Below the pieces are notes generated by a model. It did no database searches, was not told the origin of the DNA, and saw only the letters and a list, made by a program, of their open reading frames with translations. The position numbers were made by a program, and so were the translations under genes. DNA of 64,000 bases from Nilaparvata lugens (lineage: Eukaryota; Arthropoda; Insecta; Hemiptera; Delphacidae): contig NC_052505.1 of the NCBI RefSeq assembly GCF_014356525.2, positions 12,627,098 to 12,691,097 of the forward strand, read 5' to 3'. Each line of letters opens with the position of its first letter. Position 1 is the first letter of the stretch. Shown one piece after another: positions 22,239-35,402 of this stretch.

Positions 22239-22608
22239 CTAGTAGTTCTGTGAACAGCAGACCTCGTGCAGTTATAAACCACAGCCTCCTCTTATACTGT
22301 TCATCAGAGTAGATCATGTCTATATGTCGTGTCAGCGAGATATCGGTGTGAAAACGGCTAATGGCTATTGGGCCAAAATGCTAACATCAATACCTAAAGA
22401 CATACTGGCAACAGGTCAGCCCGAGTTCAAAGCAGAGCAAGGTCGAGAGACAATACATTGTTATTTTAGTTATCAATTGTATGCGATATTGCATACAATC
22501 AATAGTTCATTTATTAGTGCATAAGAATTTCATTCAATGAGACATGCAATTAACAGTCCACACAGCAGCTGATTTTTTATCAAGTTACATTGAGATATCA
22601 ATTGCATT
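22239..22608 (-). mobile_element. Helitron-like element, family A, 3' fragment
   Basis: On the minus strand it ends CTGTTCACAGAACTACTAG with T beyond, identical in layout to the copies at 4688 and 35403. Similarity to the 35403 copy, including the GGCGAGATATCGGTG-like block, stops near 22608. The 5' half is missing. The short frame at 22324-22524 is part of this repeat and not a gene. Confidence 0.7.
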
Positions 22609-22887
22609 TTAAAAATAAATAAGCTATCAACTCGTAGTCCCAGATTCACATCGAACCACCCACTCACTATCTCGCCCACGTTCGGCAGAAGCACGTCAAC
22701 CTCTGAATTAAAATATATTAATTCCCTTTGGAATACAAACAAGCAATCAAATTGATAAAATGTACATAATATTATTGATATTATTGGAATTGATATTACT
22801 GAAAGTCGCCGTTACTAAAGGTTGGTTTTGAAACAGCTATATCTAATATTTAAATTGAATTCAATTGTATCAAAATAGGCTAGCGCG

Positions 22888-22953
<66 letters not shown>

Positions 22954-22972
22954 CATTATTATTATTATTATA
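22888..22972. repeat. (TTA)n microsatellite
   Basis: About 85 bp of ATT/TTA trinucleotides with one ATC interruption, bounded by GCGCGCATT and AGCGTGCATT. The matching tract in unit 2 differs in length and interruptions. Confidence 0.95.
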
Positions 22973-23192
22973 GCGTGCATTATTCCCTCCTCTTTCACAA
23001 AAAAGTAAGTCAATAACTTCAATAATTACTGATATAACAGAGGTAGCTCACTGACTAGAAGTTTGCCTTAATTTCTGCCAAGTGATTTGTATGTAAAGAT
23101 ATGAATAAGTGAATTTGAATGCACCATACAAGTACCGTATAAGAACAAAAAAGTAATAATAAAAAAAATAAAAAGAGGTACTGATTCTTTAT

Positions 23193-23263
23193 GCCCGGTT
23201 CGTTAGACTGCGGTTAGTATGACATTGACTTTTTGGCGATACGAAGTTCGCCGGGCAAGCTAG
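23193..23263 (+). mobile_element. Helitron-like 3' end, family C
   Basis: GCCCGGTTCGTTAGACTGCG leads to the hairpin GGCGATACGAAGTTCGCC, then GGGCAAGCTAG followed by T. A hairpin about 8 nt before a CTAG|T terminus is the classic Helitron 3' structure. The matching 5' TC end was not found, so the upstream limit of the element is unknown. Confidence 0.55.
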
Positions 23264-26263
23264 TATTTTTATTTAAGAGTGAATATTTGAGAGAATATTT
23301 GATATGATTCATATTTTTTACTGATATATTATCAATATTCTTGATTGATATTGGCGTACTATTAATTTTTCCAACTGGTTTGATAGTTTCTCACCTGTCC
23401 CTGAGTTAAAGCTATCGGTTCCTATACCAATATCTTGATAGAAATTATGAATGGATTTACTGTTTCTGAATAAAAGTGATACGAAGAAGAGAAATATTAA
23501 TTAGAGTCTATCCTACAAGTCAGTTGAAAACTTTCATAAGGAAGAATATTTAATAGAATATACTACTGTGGAATTTTGTAGATTCCAAGTATGACTCTAA
23601 TTTTTTATAATTAATTTAGAAAGAGAAATTTGTTAAATATTCCTACATCATTGAACAGCTGATTAAATTTCACGCAAATGTTATGCACACTTATCGATTA
23701 TACATATATTGATATTGTGGTGCGTTTTTTAACGGCTTCACACATGTAGAGTAAATCTTGTACTGAGTCAATGGTGTAGCGGCTATAAATTTTGCAATTG
23801 CGTGTGTGGACGCTGAGTGTACACCAGACTGATTGATTCACTACAAGATTCAATACAATTGTCGGAATCGCGGGAGGCCTAAACGCTCGCTCACCCTTGA
23901 TTCTTCTAATGACAAATTGTATAGTGATGAAATTTTTTATAAGTAGTGTAGCGATCGCTAAACACTGAATACGGATACCTTAAAATTATTACCTGTGAAG
24001 AATGAGCATACAAAATCATACAGGTCGAGCAGAAATCCCGATGTAGATAATTTACGGGACTGCGTCTCTAATAAGTTCCGGAGATTAAGATAGGGTGCAA
24101 GGACCAGATATCGTTCGGAATATATTTCGAGAACAGAGTCTTGTCGGGGTTTAAGCTCTATTGTAGGAAAATTATATGATATCCGGTTGCATCTGCTGTA
24201 CAGTTGACGAATTCGCTCCTAAGTCGAGGTTGGTAACAGATAAAAGCTGATATATGAGCAGGTAAGGACAGAAAATAAATATCTCGATCTGACCCCACTC
24301 ACTACATCCACTTAGACCTGTTCCAAAATCCAGCTCACTTCAATTATTTCACTGATCGTATTCGATCGGTTCTTGATAATATAGAACGTATCAGACACAA
24401 TAATTGACAGGCTTAAGAAATAATCGAACTCAGAAGGCGAATTAACAAAATTGAAATATATTATAATAAAATATATGATCACACAGTGCAGATTCGGAAT
24501 TTGATTTACAGATTGATAATAATTTAGCATTAACAAAAGAGTCAAACATTTTCTTGTGCTTGCATGACACCATGCATGATTCGACAGAATTTTACAATTG
24601 ATAAAATTTAACAGTTGAAAATAAATTAAATAAAATATAGTGAAAATAAATTATAAAATATTTTTAAAAATGCTCGGGGTCGTGGTTCTGGCAGCGGAGG
24701 ATAGTTAATCAACTACAAGTTCTTATAAATTCTATATTGAATAAATTCTAGGCTCTTAATGACTAATAAGCGCTTGTCGGCGTGGCCAATAATTTAACGA
24801 AGAAAAATTTATATTTTCTGCACTGTAATATTTTTTCGAAGCGTAGATTGGGGCCCCTTTAAACTTATAACTCACGTGAAATTCCTTGGCGGTCGTGGTT
24901 TTCTTCTTTAGATCAAAAATCGTTTGATCGGCAGCGGGTCCAAGCTTCGGTCTCAGCACGTGGGGAATTTTAATTTAATATCTCCTTCACCAAATTAATT
25001 AAGGGATAATTTAACTTTAAACTTTTGATTTATCGATTAATGAAAATAGATTTACAAATAACAAATAGAATAGCCTAAAATACTGGCTCACAAATAAAAC
25101 ATATAAAATCGAACGAATATCTTACAGATAGGTCTTGGTAACTTTAACGAGGTCTGAACGGTGAGGATTTCAAAAGGGAAGTGAAGTCTTTTTCTCAGCT
25201 TCTTGGCTAGAATCTTTTTTCTGAGAATCTCGGTGTAATAAATTTGCATGAAAATTTGCCATTGGTAGAACGATTGTGACGTAGACGTGACGTCAGTGGC
25301 AAGCAATAGAATATAATTCCTTTAATTACGATAATAATTCAATTTATATAATCTTAAAACTGCTTAATCTCCTAGACATAGTTCCTCTTATACAATGTAC
25401 ATGTGCTAGTGATAAGGCAGGTTTGTTGTCTGATAGCAGATTAACATATGTTGTTTTCAAACGATCACCTTTTTGGTGCTATTTCTATGCACTATGATTG
25501 GCTTAGACTTGCCAAAGAGATTCAATCACCATGTGGTTCAGTTGAAATAATAATTAATAAATGAATATTCTTATACAATTTTTATTATGTCTGAGACTGT
25601 TATAATTAATTTCTGCTGTTTTATCAATAATATAATATTCATGCTATGACCTAGTTAGTTACAATAATACTTGACATTATAGTATAATTTTTTAAGTAAT
25701 AAATAATTTCAACAATAATACATACATTTTATTTTTTATTCGAAATTCTTGGTCCTTTATTGATAGTTTTTTACTTTTTGGAAATAATATTATAGCTTGC
25801 ATGAATCTGGCATGACATTTTAAAATACGTTGAATCAGTCAGCTGTGTTTGAGCTGCTTTAAAACATCTGATCAATAGTAAACAAAGTGTAACCTCAAAA
25901 TTCAATGAGCAATTCATAAATGGTTCGTGCTTTATTTGCAGAATAATTATAATTTTATTAAATAATTGTTTAGAAAATATGCAGTACAGAACGGTACTCT
26001 TATCTAATATACAGTTACTGATAAGTAAGCTTTATCGCTCGGTCGCTAACCATTCCTTTAGCAAATTCTTTCATTTTAAAAGGGTAATCACAATTTTTCT
26101 CTCTTCTCATGAGGTCTATTTAAAAAATTCATCACAGTACATAATATTATTGATATTATTGGAATTGATATTACTGAAAATCGCCGTTACTAAAGGTTGG
26201 TTTTGAAACAGCTATATCTAATATTTAAATTGAATTCAATTGTATCAAAATAGGCAAGCGCGC

Positions 26264-26346
26264 ATTATTATTATTATTATTATTATTATATTATTATTAT
26301 TATTATTATTATTATATTATTATATTATTATTATCATTATTATTAT
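26264..26346. repeat. (TTA)n microsatellite
   Basis: The counterpart of 22888-22972 in unit 2, with extra TATTATA slips. The isoleucine/leucine open frame at 26240-26428 is only this repeat. Confidence 0.95.
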
Positions 26347-26565
26347 AGCGTGCATTATTCCCTCTCTTTCACAAAAAAGTAAGTCAATAACTTCAATAAT
26401 TACTGATATAACAAAGGTAGCTCACTGACTAGAAGTTTTCCTTAATTTCTGCCAAGTGATTTGTATGTAAAGATATGAATAAGTGAATTTGAATGCACAT
26501 ACAAGTACCGTATAAGAACAAAAAAGTAATAATAAAAAAAATAAAAAGAGGTACTGATTCTTTAT

Positions 26566-26636
26566 GCCCGGTTCGTTAGACTGCGGTTAGTATGACATTG
26601 ACTTTTTGGCGATACGAAGTTCGCCGGGCAAGCTAG
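26566..26636 (+). mobile_element. Helitron-like 3' end, family C (unit 2 copy)
   Basis: The same terminus as 23193-23263, with hairpin GGCGATACGAAGTTCGCC and CTAG at 26633-26636 followed by T. It was copied together with the 3.4-kb unit. Confidence 0.55.
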
Positions 26637-29486
26637 TATTTTTATTTAAGAGTGAATATTTGAGAGAATATTTAATATGATTCATATTTTTTACTGATAT
26701 ATTATCAATATTCTTGATTGATATTGGCGTACTATTAATTTTTCCAACTGGTTTGATAGTTTCTCACCTGTCCCTGAGGTAAAGCTATCGGTTCCTATAC
26801 CAATATCTTGATAGAAATTATGAATGGATTTACTGTTTCTGAATAAAAGTGATACGAAGAAGAGAAATATTAATTAGAGTCTATCCTACAAGTCAGTTGA
26901 AAACTTTCATAAGGAAGAATATTTAATAGAATATACTACTGTGGAATTTTGTAGATTCCAAGTATGACTCTAATTTTTTATAATTAATTTAGAAAGAGAA
27001 ATTTGTTAAATATTCCTACATCATTGAACAGCTGATTAAATTTCACGCAAATGTTATGCACACTATCGATTATACATATATTGATATTGTGGTGCGTTTT
27101 TTAACGGCTTCACACATGTAGAGTAAAATCTTGTACTGAGTCAATGGTGTAGCGGCTATAAATTTTGCAATTGCGTGTGTGGACGCTGAGTGTACACCAG
27201 ACTGATTGATTCACTACAAGATTCAATACAATTGTCGGAATCGCGGGAGGCCTAAACGCTCGCTCACCCTTGATTCTTCTAATGACAAATTGTATAGTGA
27301 TGAAATTTTATAAGTAGTGTAGCGATCGCTAAACACTGAATACGGATACCTTAAAATTATTACCTGTGAAGAATGAGCATACAAAATCATACAGGTCGAG
27401 CAAAAATCCGATGTAGATAATTTACGGGACTGCGTCTCTAATAAGTTCTGAAGGATTAAAATACGGTATTTGAACCAAATATCGTTCAGAATATACTTCG
27501 AGAACAGAGTCTTGTCGGGTTTTAAGCTCTATTGTAGGAATTTATATGATCTCGGGCTGCATCTGCTGTACAATTGATGTGTTCGCTCCTAAGTCGAGGT
27601 AGGTAACAGATAAAAGCTGATATATGAGCAGGTAAGGACAAAGAATAAATATCTCGATCTGACCCCACTCGCTACATCCACTTAGACCTGTTCCAGTATC
27701 CAGCTTAATTCAATTATTTCAATGATCGTATTCGATCGGTTCTTGATGATATAGAAGTATCAGACACAATAATTGACAGGCTTAAGAAATAATCGAACTC
27801 AGAAAGCGAATTAACAAAACTGAAATATATTATAATAAAATATGTAATCATACAGTGCAGGTTCAGAATTTGATTTACAGGTTGATAATAATTTAGCATT
27901 AACAGAATAGTTAAAAATTTTCTTGTGCTTGCATGATACCATGCGTGATTCAACAGAATTTTACAATTGATAAAATTGAACAGTTTTGAAAAAATAGTGA
28001 AAAAAATGAATTATAAAAAATATTTTAAAATGCTCGGGGTCGTGGTTCAGGCAGCGGAGGATAGTTAATCAACTATAAGTTCTTATGAATTCAATAGGAA
28101 TAAATTCTAGGCTCTTAATAACTAAAAGCGCTTGTCGGCGTGGCAATAATTTAACGAAGAAAAAATTTATGTTTCTGCACTGAAATATTTTCGAAGCGTA
28201 GATGGGGCCCCTTTTAAAACTTATAACTCACGTGAATTCCTTGGCGGTCGTGGTTTCTTCTTTAGATCAAAAATCGTTTGATCGGCGGCAATCCAGGCTT
28301 CGGTTTCAGCACGTGTGAATTTTAATTTAATATTTCCTTCACCGAATTAATTAAGGGATAATTTACTTTAAGCTTTTAAATTTATCGATTGATGAAAACA
28401 TAAATTTACAAATAACAAATAGATTGGCCTAAAATATCGGCTCACAAATAGAACATATAAAAATCGAACAAGAAATTTACACAAATAGGTCTTGGTAACT
28501 ATAAGAAGAGATCTGCACGGTGAGGATTTCAAAAGGGAAGTGCTGTCTTTTTCTCTAAGCTTCTTGGCTAGACCTTTCTCTGAGAATCTCGATGTAATAA
28601 TTTGCATAAAAATTTGCCATTGGTAGAACGCTTGTGACGTAGACGTGACGTCAGTGGCAGGCAGTAGAATATAATTCTTTTAATTACAATAATAATCAAT
28701 TTATGTAATTCTTAAAACTGCTTAATCTTCTAGACATAGTTTCTCTCATACAATGTACATGTGCTAGCGTAAATGATAAGGCAGGTTGTTGTCTGATAAT
28801 AGATTAACATGTGTTGCTTTCAAACGATCACCTTCTTGGTGCTATTTCTATGCACTATGATTGGCTTAGGCTTGCCAAAGAGATTTAATTACCATGTGGT
28901 TCAGTTGAATTAAATCATTAATAATTAATATTCTATACAATTTTTATTAGGTTTGAGATTGTTATAATTAATTTCTGCCGTTTTATCAATAATATAATTT
29001 CATGCTATGACCTATTTAGTTACAATAGACCTGACATATAATATAATTTCTTAAATAATAAATAATTTCAACGATAATACATACATTTTATTTTTTATTT
29101 GAAATTCTTGATCCTTTATTGATAGTTTTATAATTTTAGGATGATATTTTACCTTGCATGAAAACCGGCATGACATTTGACAATACTTTGAATCAGTCAG
29201 CTGTGTTCAGGCTGCTAAACATCTGATCGATAGTAAACAAAGTGTAACCTCAAATTCAATGAGCAATTCGTAAACAATTTGTGCTTTATTTGCAAATTAA
29301 TTATAATTTTATTGAATAATTTTCCTAGAAAATATTCGGTACAGAACGGTACTCTTTCTATTATACAGTTATGATAGGTAGCTTTATCGCTCGGTCGCTA
29401 ACTATTCCTTTAGCAAATTCTTTCTTTTAAAAGGTTAATCACAATTTTCTCTCTTTTCATGAGATCTATTTGAAAGATTCATCACA

Positions 29487-31568
29487 ATATTGATTATTGA
29501 AGTAGGGTCAAAGGCGGTTTGTTTGCACTGCTGGATTTTGGCTTACATCAATACAAGACAACAGACAACAAACAACAGGCAACTGACAACACACCCTAAT
29601 GCAAGTAGTTTTCATCGCTGTGCACCAACCACCCCTACCGCCACCCTAAATGTTGAAATTAGTTCTTATCAGCGATTAATTGGCATTGGACATGCAATAT
29701 ATTACAGGAGCAGATGAGAGCTCTCACACTCTCTCTCACTCTCCACCACTCTCTCGCTCACCCTCTTGCTCTCCACTCGGAACAAACTCCAGTGCTATGC
29801 AGCGCCGATGGACTGATTACTTCCGCTGTCCCAAATTCTACGGTCGCTATCTCATGAAATTACTTGCCGTCTATGGCAACTCAAATTGTGGCTCGGCCTG
29901 TGAGAACTGTTAACCCAATACATAGGCTACGTCTCAAATTTTCCTTCGTGAATATTCATCCGTCAGGCCTCTACTATATTGTGTTATAAAGTTATACTGT
30001 TGTATAGTACCATTTGATGCTAGCTGACACAGTTCTCTATAAACATCCAAATAATTGCTGCAGGTTATGCTCTAGTCAGTGATTATAAATTTTCCAATTT
30101 TGTTTTCTTAATTTTGACCATTTTTATCCACCTCTCAACTATACAGCTTCTTGATCTAACTAGATAACCTTCAACCCCTCCCCAATCAATAAATCAATAG
30201 AGGAATGTGAAAACCTAGGCTTCTATGATGTGTTTTACCTCTGTGATGTGTTAGTAAGATATCTATACTTACTTTCGAGTTTCATGCCTGTCTTACTTAG
30301 TCAATGCCATGGACGTAGTTGAACACTCATATACGCTCACAGAATCAGCCTTCAGGAGGAAATATTCAATGATTAATTTTGTATAATCTTAATCAATTCA
30401 TAACTAAATCAATAATATTTATTTGATTTCTATCTGTAATCATTTATTTGTTTGAGTTGCGCGTCATCTGGATGGCATCTACTTATTAGCCATCTACATT
30501 ATTTTTTTATCGCTAAAATACGATTATATGAAGCTATGGCTAAAATCATTATAAAGTGTCTCACTTTAAAAACCACCAACTGATGTATTTTTCCGTTTAC
30601 TGAGATACATGCGGGCCTTTGAATAGATGAACTTGGAATATAGGTAGATTTAGATTTTTTGCTACGTAGTGCTGAGACTGGGAGAGAAGAAGTGCAATTG
30701 TCGCGCGATCAATGCGATGCCAGCCGCCAATTTGACGACGCTGCAAGGAAATAGAAGCGCGTGCCTTCAGGTAAGATAGATCGTTTTGAGGAGATGGGTG
30801 TGACAAGATAATACACAAGTTCGCCGGCCGGACGGCGCTCCGTTCATGACAGCGTTTTCAATCGCCATTCACTCACTCACTCACTCACCCTTCGCCTCCC
30901 CCATCCTTCTCCTCACACATAGAGCCACTACTCACAATCGATGTCTTATCATCTGCCATCGTCGAGAACTTTTTCAACCTTTCTGATTTTGAGTAATCGC
31001 CTCCAATGGCAATACTTGCCGGAAAAGTAAACGTCCTTTCACAACTGAAGAGAGAAGCTTTCCTGACGTCTCCATTCGCCAATTTTGCTTTTTTGCAGCT
31101 GGGCTTCTTAATCGTGAATGACTAAGTTATTATATCGTGTGAAAATTGAGTTATTTTACTGTTGTAATATTATTGTTGTTTTCAGATTGATTTCTTCGAA
31201 AATTGTAGAATCGACGCCTATTGAGATCGAATACCCTCAGTTATCATAAATCCATGTTTACTCAAAACACAGAGTTAAGAACTATACTTCCTCTCTTTCT
31301 CCTGAGCGGTTGGTTTCCAACTTCAGCACCAAGACTATGTTTGAAAATGAGAATTATTTTGACCAGAACTATTAATATGGAAGATGTATAACGTTTTGGT
31401 TAAACCTACATGGTTTCATTTATCTGAGAAGTATCTCGTTAATTCGAGAAACTATGCATTTTCTCACATCACGCTAAGGAGAATGAGAGGGAAACTGTAA
31501 GACAGAAAGAATAAGGTAATACAACACTGTAGTCATATTAGAAAACATGATGGATCAATGAGAAATGA
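29487..31568. other. Mostly unique stretch with GC-richer patches, no gene recognised
   Basis: The interval 29490-29915 holds two overlapping open frames of 75 and 77 codons, plus ACAAC-rich and CTCTCTCA-rich simple stretches. The interval 30820-31090 is GC-richer, with a CACTCACTCACTCAC run at 30871-30887 and a 65-codon minus-strand frame. None has a recognisable domain. They could be untranslated exons or regulatory DNA of an unseen gene, but nothing in the sequence proves it. Confidence 0.5.
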
Positions 31569-31569
31569 A

Positions 31570-31788
31570 AAACAAATCCTCAAACACAAAATATAAATCT
31601 CAAGAAACATCACATTCAAGATCGGTGTATGATGGGAAATGCCAATTAAACTTGAGATTATGTAATGAGATATCATTACATAATGAGATTCTCATTACAT
31701 AATCTCAAGTATCATTGACATTTCCCATCATGCACCGAACTTGAATGGGATGTTTCTTGAGATAAGTGTTTTGTGTTTGGGGTTTTGT
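31570..31788. repeat. Large imperfect palindrome (arms about 100 nt)
   Basis: The left arm 31570-31670 and right arm 31690-31788 pair across a loop of about 20 nt. Good blocks are CTTGAGATTATGTAATGAGA with TCTCATTACATAATCTCAAG, GATGGGAAAT with ATTTCCCATC, and CTCAAGAAACATC with GATGTTTCTTGAG. The loop itself repeats part of the arm. No flanking target duplication was found. It could be a foldback element, and a transcript would form a long hairpin. Confidence 0.75.
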
Positions 31789-34700
31789 ATTATTATCTTG
31801 GAAAAAATTATAAGAAGCCAGGGTATTATATTAGTGGTAATTTCCCATGATACAATATCGATTGATTCATCAACCATAGTATTAATATTTGTTCGAATAT
31901 TAATATGTATTAAAGTTTTAACATTGTTGAGATGGAATTTTTCTTCCACTATTCTTCTAGCAAGGCATTCGAGCATTCGAGCACATCTTGATAACTGTTA
32001 AGGTCATGGGTCATGACTGGGTCATTGTAGGGATAATGACTGACAATCAATACTTCAAACAATCTGTCAAGAATGTACGAGAATTCGAAATACATGTGAC
32101 AATGTACACCCCACAAGACTACTGAGTTCCATGAATAATTCATTCGTGTTGAGAAGAATTCACTTGGAGAAATAATTTTCATGAATAGCGTCTTACTTAG
32201 CGACAGTAATGAATGTTGGGAGTTTCTCGTTGATTTAGAGTCAGTGTAATGAGTTCCATTATTACATTACCGAGGTTGGCTACTACTGCTGTGTGCTGTG
32301 TTTCCTTTCTTCCACTTTCCCCTCTCGAGTTTCTTCGGCTGCTTCTTATTTCCGTGCTCTTTCTTGATCACAGACCAAAACACATTTCATTTAATTGGGT
32401 GAGTGGGTTCACTTGAATGAGTCGTAAAGACAGTTACTTTCAAGGAAACTCTTGCACCGTCCATTCACAGAAACAGAAACTGAAATCAAATAAATGAGAG
32501 ACGGGAAACTCCAAGGCAAATGAAACAAAGACTTGCTTTTCAGCTATCTACCTCTGAGTAGGAATTGACTCGTGAAACATACCATCACCTTTAAAACAAT
32601 TGAAAGCAAGTCATCACACTCTATTTTTAGCAGAAAATGAGAGCTAACAGAACATCATAGCACCAGATACCAGCACCTTGATAATTAATCTTATCAAATT
32701 TCTCATAACTGTAACAGGAGCGAATCCAAAATTTCCTTTTTAGTCGTAAATTAATAATCTCACTTTCTATTACTATCTAATACTTGGTATTAGTACAAAT
32801 TAGACTACCCATCAATGTTCCAAATTTAAATCACATGAAAGTTGTAATACATCCCAATATATGGAAAATCTTGTCTTGATGAAACTTATATCCTCCATTT
32901 TTTCAAAATTATATTTTTAATAAGTGAATATTATAACTAAAAAAAGTTATAATAATGTGAAATATTTCTTCTATGTTAAGTTTTGAAGCATCTAAATTTG
33001 CAAATCTACTTTGTGGAAATACTTGAGGACTGAAAATTTTCTGAATTGAAGAACTACAAGATTTAACCTATTTCGACTATTATGTTATCTAAATTTGCAC
33101 AAGTTTACCTAATTTTTCCTCTCCCTATCATTTTGATAATGTCCCTATTGTATAAATGAATAAAGAATAAAAGTTCTCATTACTAAACTCAATCATGACT
33201 AAATTTAGATTCTAAAATGAGAACTGAGTTGCTCAGAATCAAAACAATATGAATTTCGTTTTAGCTTATGGAATACCTCATGTGAAACCTATTTCGTATT
33301 TTTTCAAATTTAGATGCTAAACATAAAAGACATTTATTGAAGTATGTTGCTCATTACCAATTTTTACGATATTTGCCTATTTGGCAAATATTCCAGTGAA
33401 GCAATTTCAAAACGTTTCATCGATTCATATAAAACAGATATAGATTCTATTTTCAAAGATAGATTCTTTTCTATCAATAAAAGAGTTCTAGTGATTTCAT
33501 ATTACGACACTAGCTGGATTCTCGGAAATATGCTGGTTGGAATAGAATATTGGAAACTGTATTGATCGTACTGTATTGAGATCATACTTAGATCGTACTG
33601 TACCTGGATCATACGGTATTGATCGTAAGAACTCATATTTTGTAAGCGAACTTCACAACATATTTATCAATCAGTCTAGAATGCTTTATGCTCTACTTAT
33701 TACCGAACATCTTCTGCCCAACTTTTTACTTCAGCTCCAATCTCTGAACCTGTGCAGCTCAAATACTAATGGATAATTATTCGAGCACTAACGACAAGTT
33801 CTTGTTAGGCAACTTCGTTGCACGGGTGTCGAAGTTTCAAATTCACTGTAGTCAATTCTGCACAACTACCGTTCTACTCAACCATTTCGTACTCCACTCA
33901 CGTTATCCTTCGATAACTCTATTTTTAGAAGACATTGTGCTCCAATCGCAGCCGAGTTGATTCTTCATGCAAGTAGTGTATTTTCTTACCACATCTGCTT
34001 GAAAATCAACATTGAATATCCACGATTCGGAGATTCAAAACTGAGAACAAGGAATTGTTGTCATTCCATAACAATTTCCTCACTCAATAATTGTTGTCAT
34101 TTTGATATTTCACATATAATCTTCAGTGATTCAAGATAAATTGAAACACCAATCACTAGGGTTAGGGAGTAAGCATGATTGAAGAATGAAGAACTACGTT
34201 CACATTCCCAAGTCGCTGAGGCCGAGATTTTGTTGAGTTATTGTATTCAGTGGTATACAGTGTATTTTATTGAACGGGCGTTAGCGGGATCCTATTTTTG
34301 ACTCAAAGCCAAAATCTTTGTCCGTCTGTTTTTTATAATCTACAGTAAATCCCAAAGCCTTTGATCAATCAGCTTTATATTTTGACATTTTTCTTTGAAT
34401 CTCTGAACAGATCAAGTTCTTTGTACAACTAAATTTACCGACTCCTTCGTCCTCTTTCAGATGTTCCAATTCCTCCTCCAAAGCTACAATTCTTAGTGAA
34501 TGAATTGGTACTCTCAATATGATTATTACTCCATTATTGCTAGTATTTGAATAGGGTTTTAAAATATCTTACCAAATGAGTTGAGCTCTGATTGTAATCT
34601 TGCACTGCATTCTTAATTATTAATGTGAGGGAGAAGATACTCACTGACCAGAAAGGGGGTGTAATATGTAACTGGAAAGTATATCCATGCTTTTCAACGA

Positions 34701-35402
34701 ATTTACTTCAGTTTGATTTATTTCAAACTCTTGGCATTTTTCATCAAATGTAGTAATTACTTCATTGACTCTCATTCAATAAATTCTAACTGTTTGGAGT
34801 GAATCCCTCTATATCAGATTCTAGAAAAGACAAGTTCGAGTGAAATACATTTTCCTTCATACTTCGAAACTGTCCGCTACTCAGGAATTTTCAACTTTAC
34901 TGCAAAAAAGGTGATGTTATTTCTCCTGTAAAACTCATTCATGAAGTGTTTACCAGTTTCCCGTGGAAAGAGCCATCAATTCTGTATTAATTTTCCGGTT
35001 AAGGAACGATAGCCTGTGGGTGAGCTAGCTATTCCCGCTCTTAAGTTCAAAGTAAACGGCGTGGGATGCTGTAATATTCCCCATGAGCTGCAACGAGCAC
35101 TGAGTGGATTTTCTTCAACGTCAGTTTCAGGCCAAATTCGTCCCAAGATGTCAAGATGCAAGATTGAACGATATTGAAAATAATTTCAAGAAAGGTAATA
35201 TTCACTTTCTAGTGATCAAAACACTCTTGGTTTTCAGGTGTTAGGGAATTTATTTTAGTTCATTAATAAATTGAAGAGGTGGAGGTGTTTAAGGAGTCTC
35301 AAATGAGAAGCCTCGGAATAATATTATGAAAAGAGACAGTGAGCATTGGAATGTAATGATTAACCACTGTAATGATTCTCATCTAGTTCAATCTCCACTT
35401 AA
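31789..35402. other. Unique AT-rich stretch, no gene recognised
   Basis: About 3.6 kb. Several overlapping short frames between 31728 and 32182 follow from the palindrome and AT-rich flank. The plus-strand frames from 33344 to 34139 (73, 66, 63 and 60 codons in a row) have no recognisable domain and no coherent splicing. Nothing else seen. Confidence 0.55.

Larger units (their letters stand above)
22762..26136 (+). repeat. 3.4-kb direct duplication, unit 1
   Basis: The unit starts GTACATAATATTATTGATAT and ends ...AAATTCATCACA, where unit 2 starts at once with the same GTACATAATATTATTGATAT. The two units are collinear over their whole length and differ by scattered substitutions and small indels. 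Contents in order: a (TTA)n tract, a CTAG-ended Helitron-like 3' end at 23193-23263, AT-rich DNA, and a GC-richer part near 24670-24960. A 67-codon minus-strand frame there (24756-24959) is open in this unit but broken by indels in unit 2, so it is not under coding constraint. I recognise no function. Confidence 0.85.
26137..29486 (+). repeat. 3.4-kb direct duplication, unit 2
   Basis: Collinear with 22762-26136 and joined to it with no spacer. Similarity ends at ...GATTCATCACA (29486), the same point at which unit 1 ends. Many single-base indels separate the copies (for example in the segments following GTCGTGGTT and GGGGCCCC), so the duplication is not recent on the scale of sequencing error, or one copy is error-prone in the assembly. 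No conserved frame spans both units. Confidence 0.85.

Noticed and set aside
24756..24959. 67-codon minus-strand frame as a gag-like fragment
   Set aside because: The collinear sequence in unit 2 (about 28130-28325) is broken by indels and the translation shows no domain I can name.
26240..26428. Ile/Leu-rich small protein
   Set aside because: It is a (TTA)n repeat translation, and the corresponding tract in unit 1 (22888-22972) has a different length and reading.
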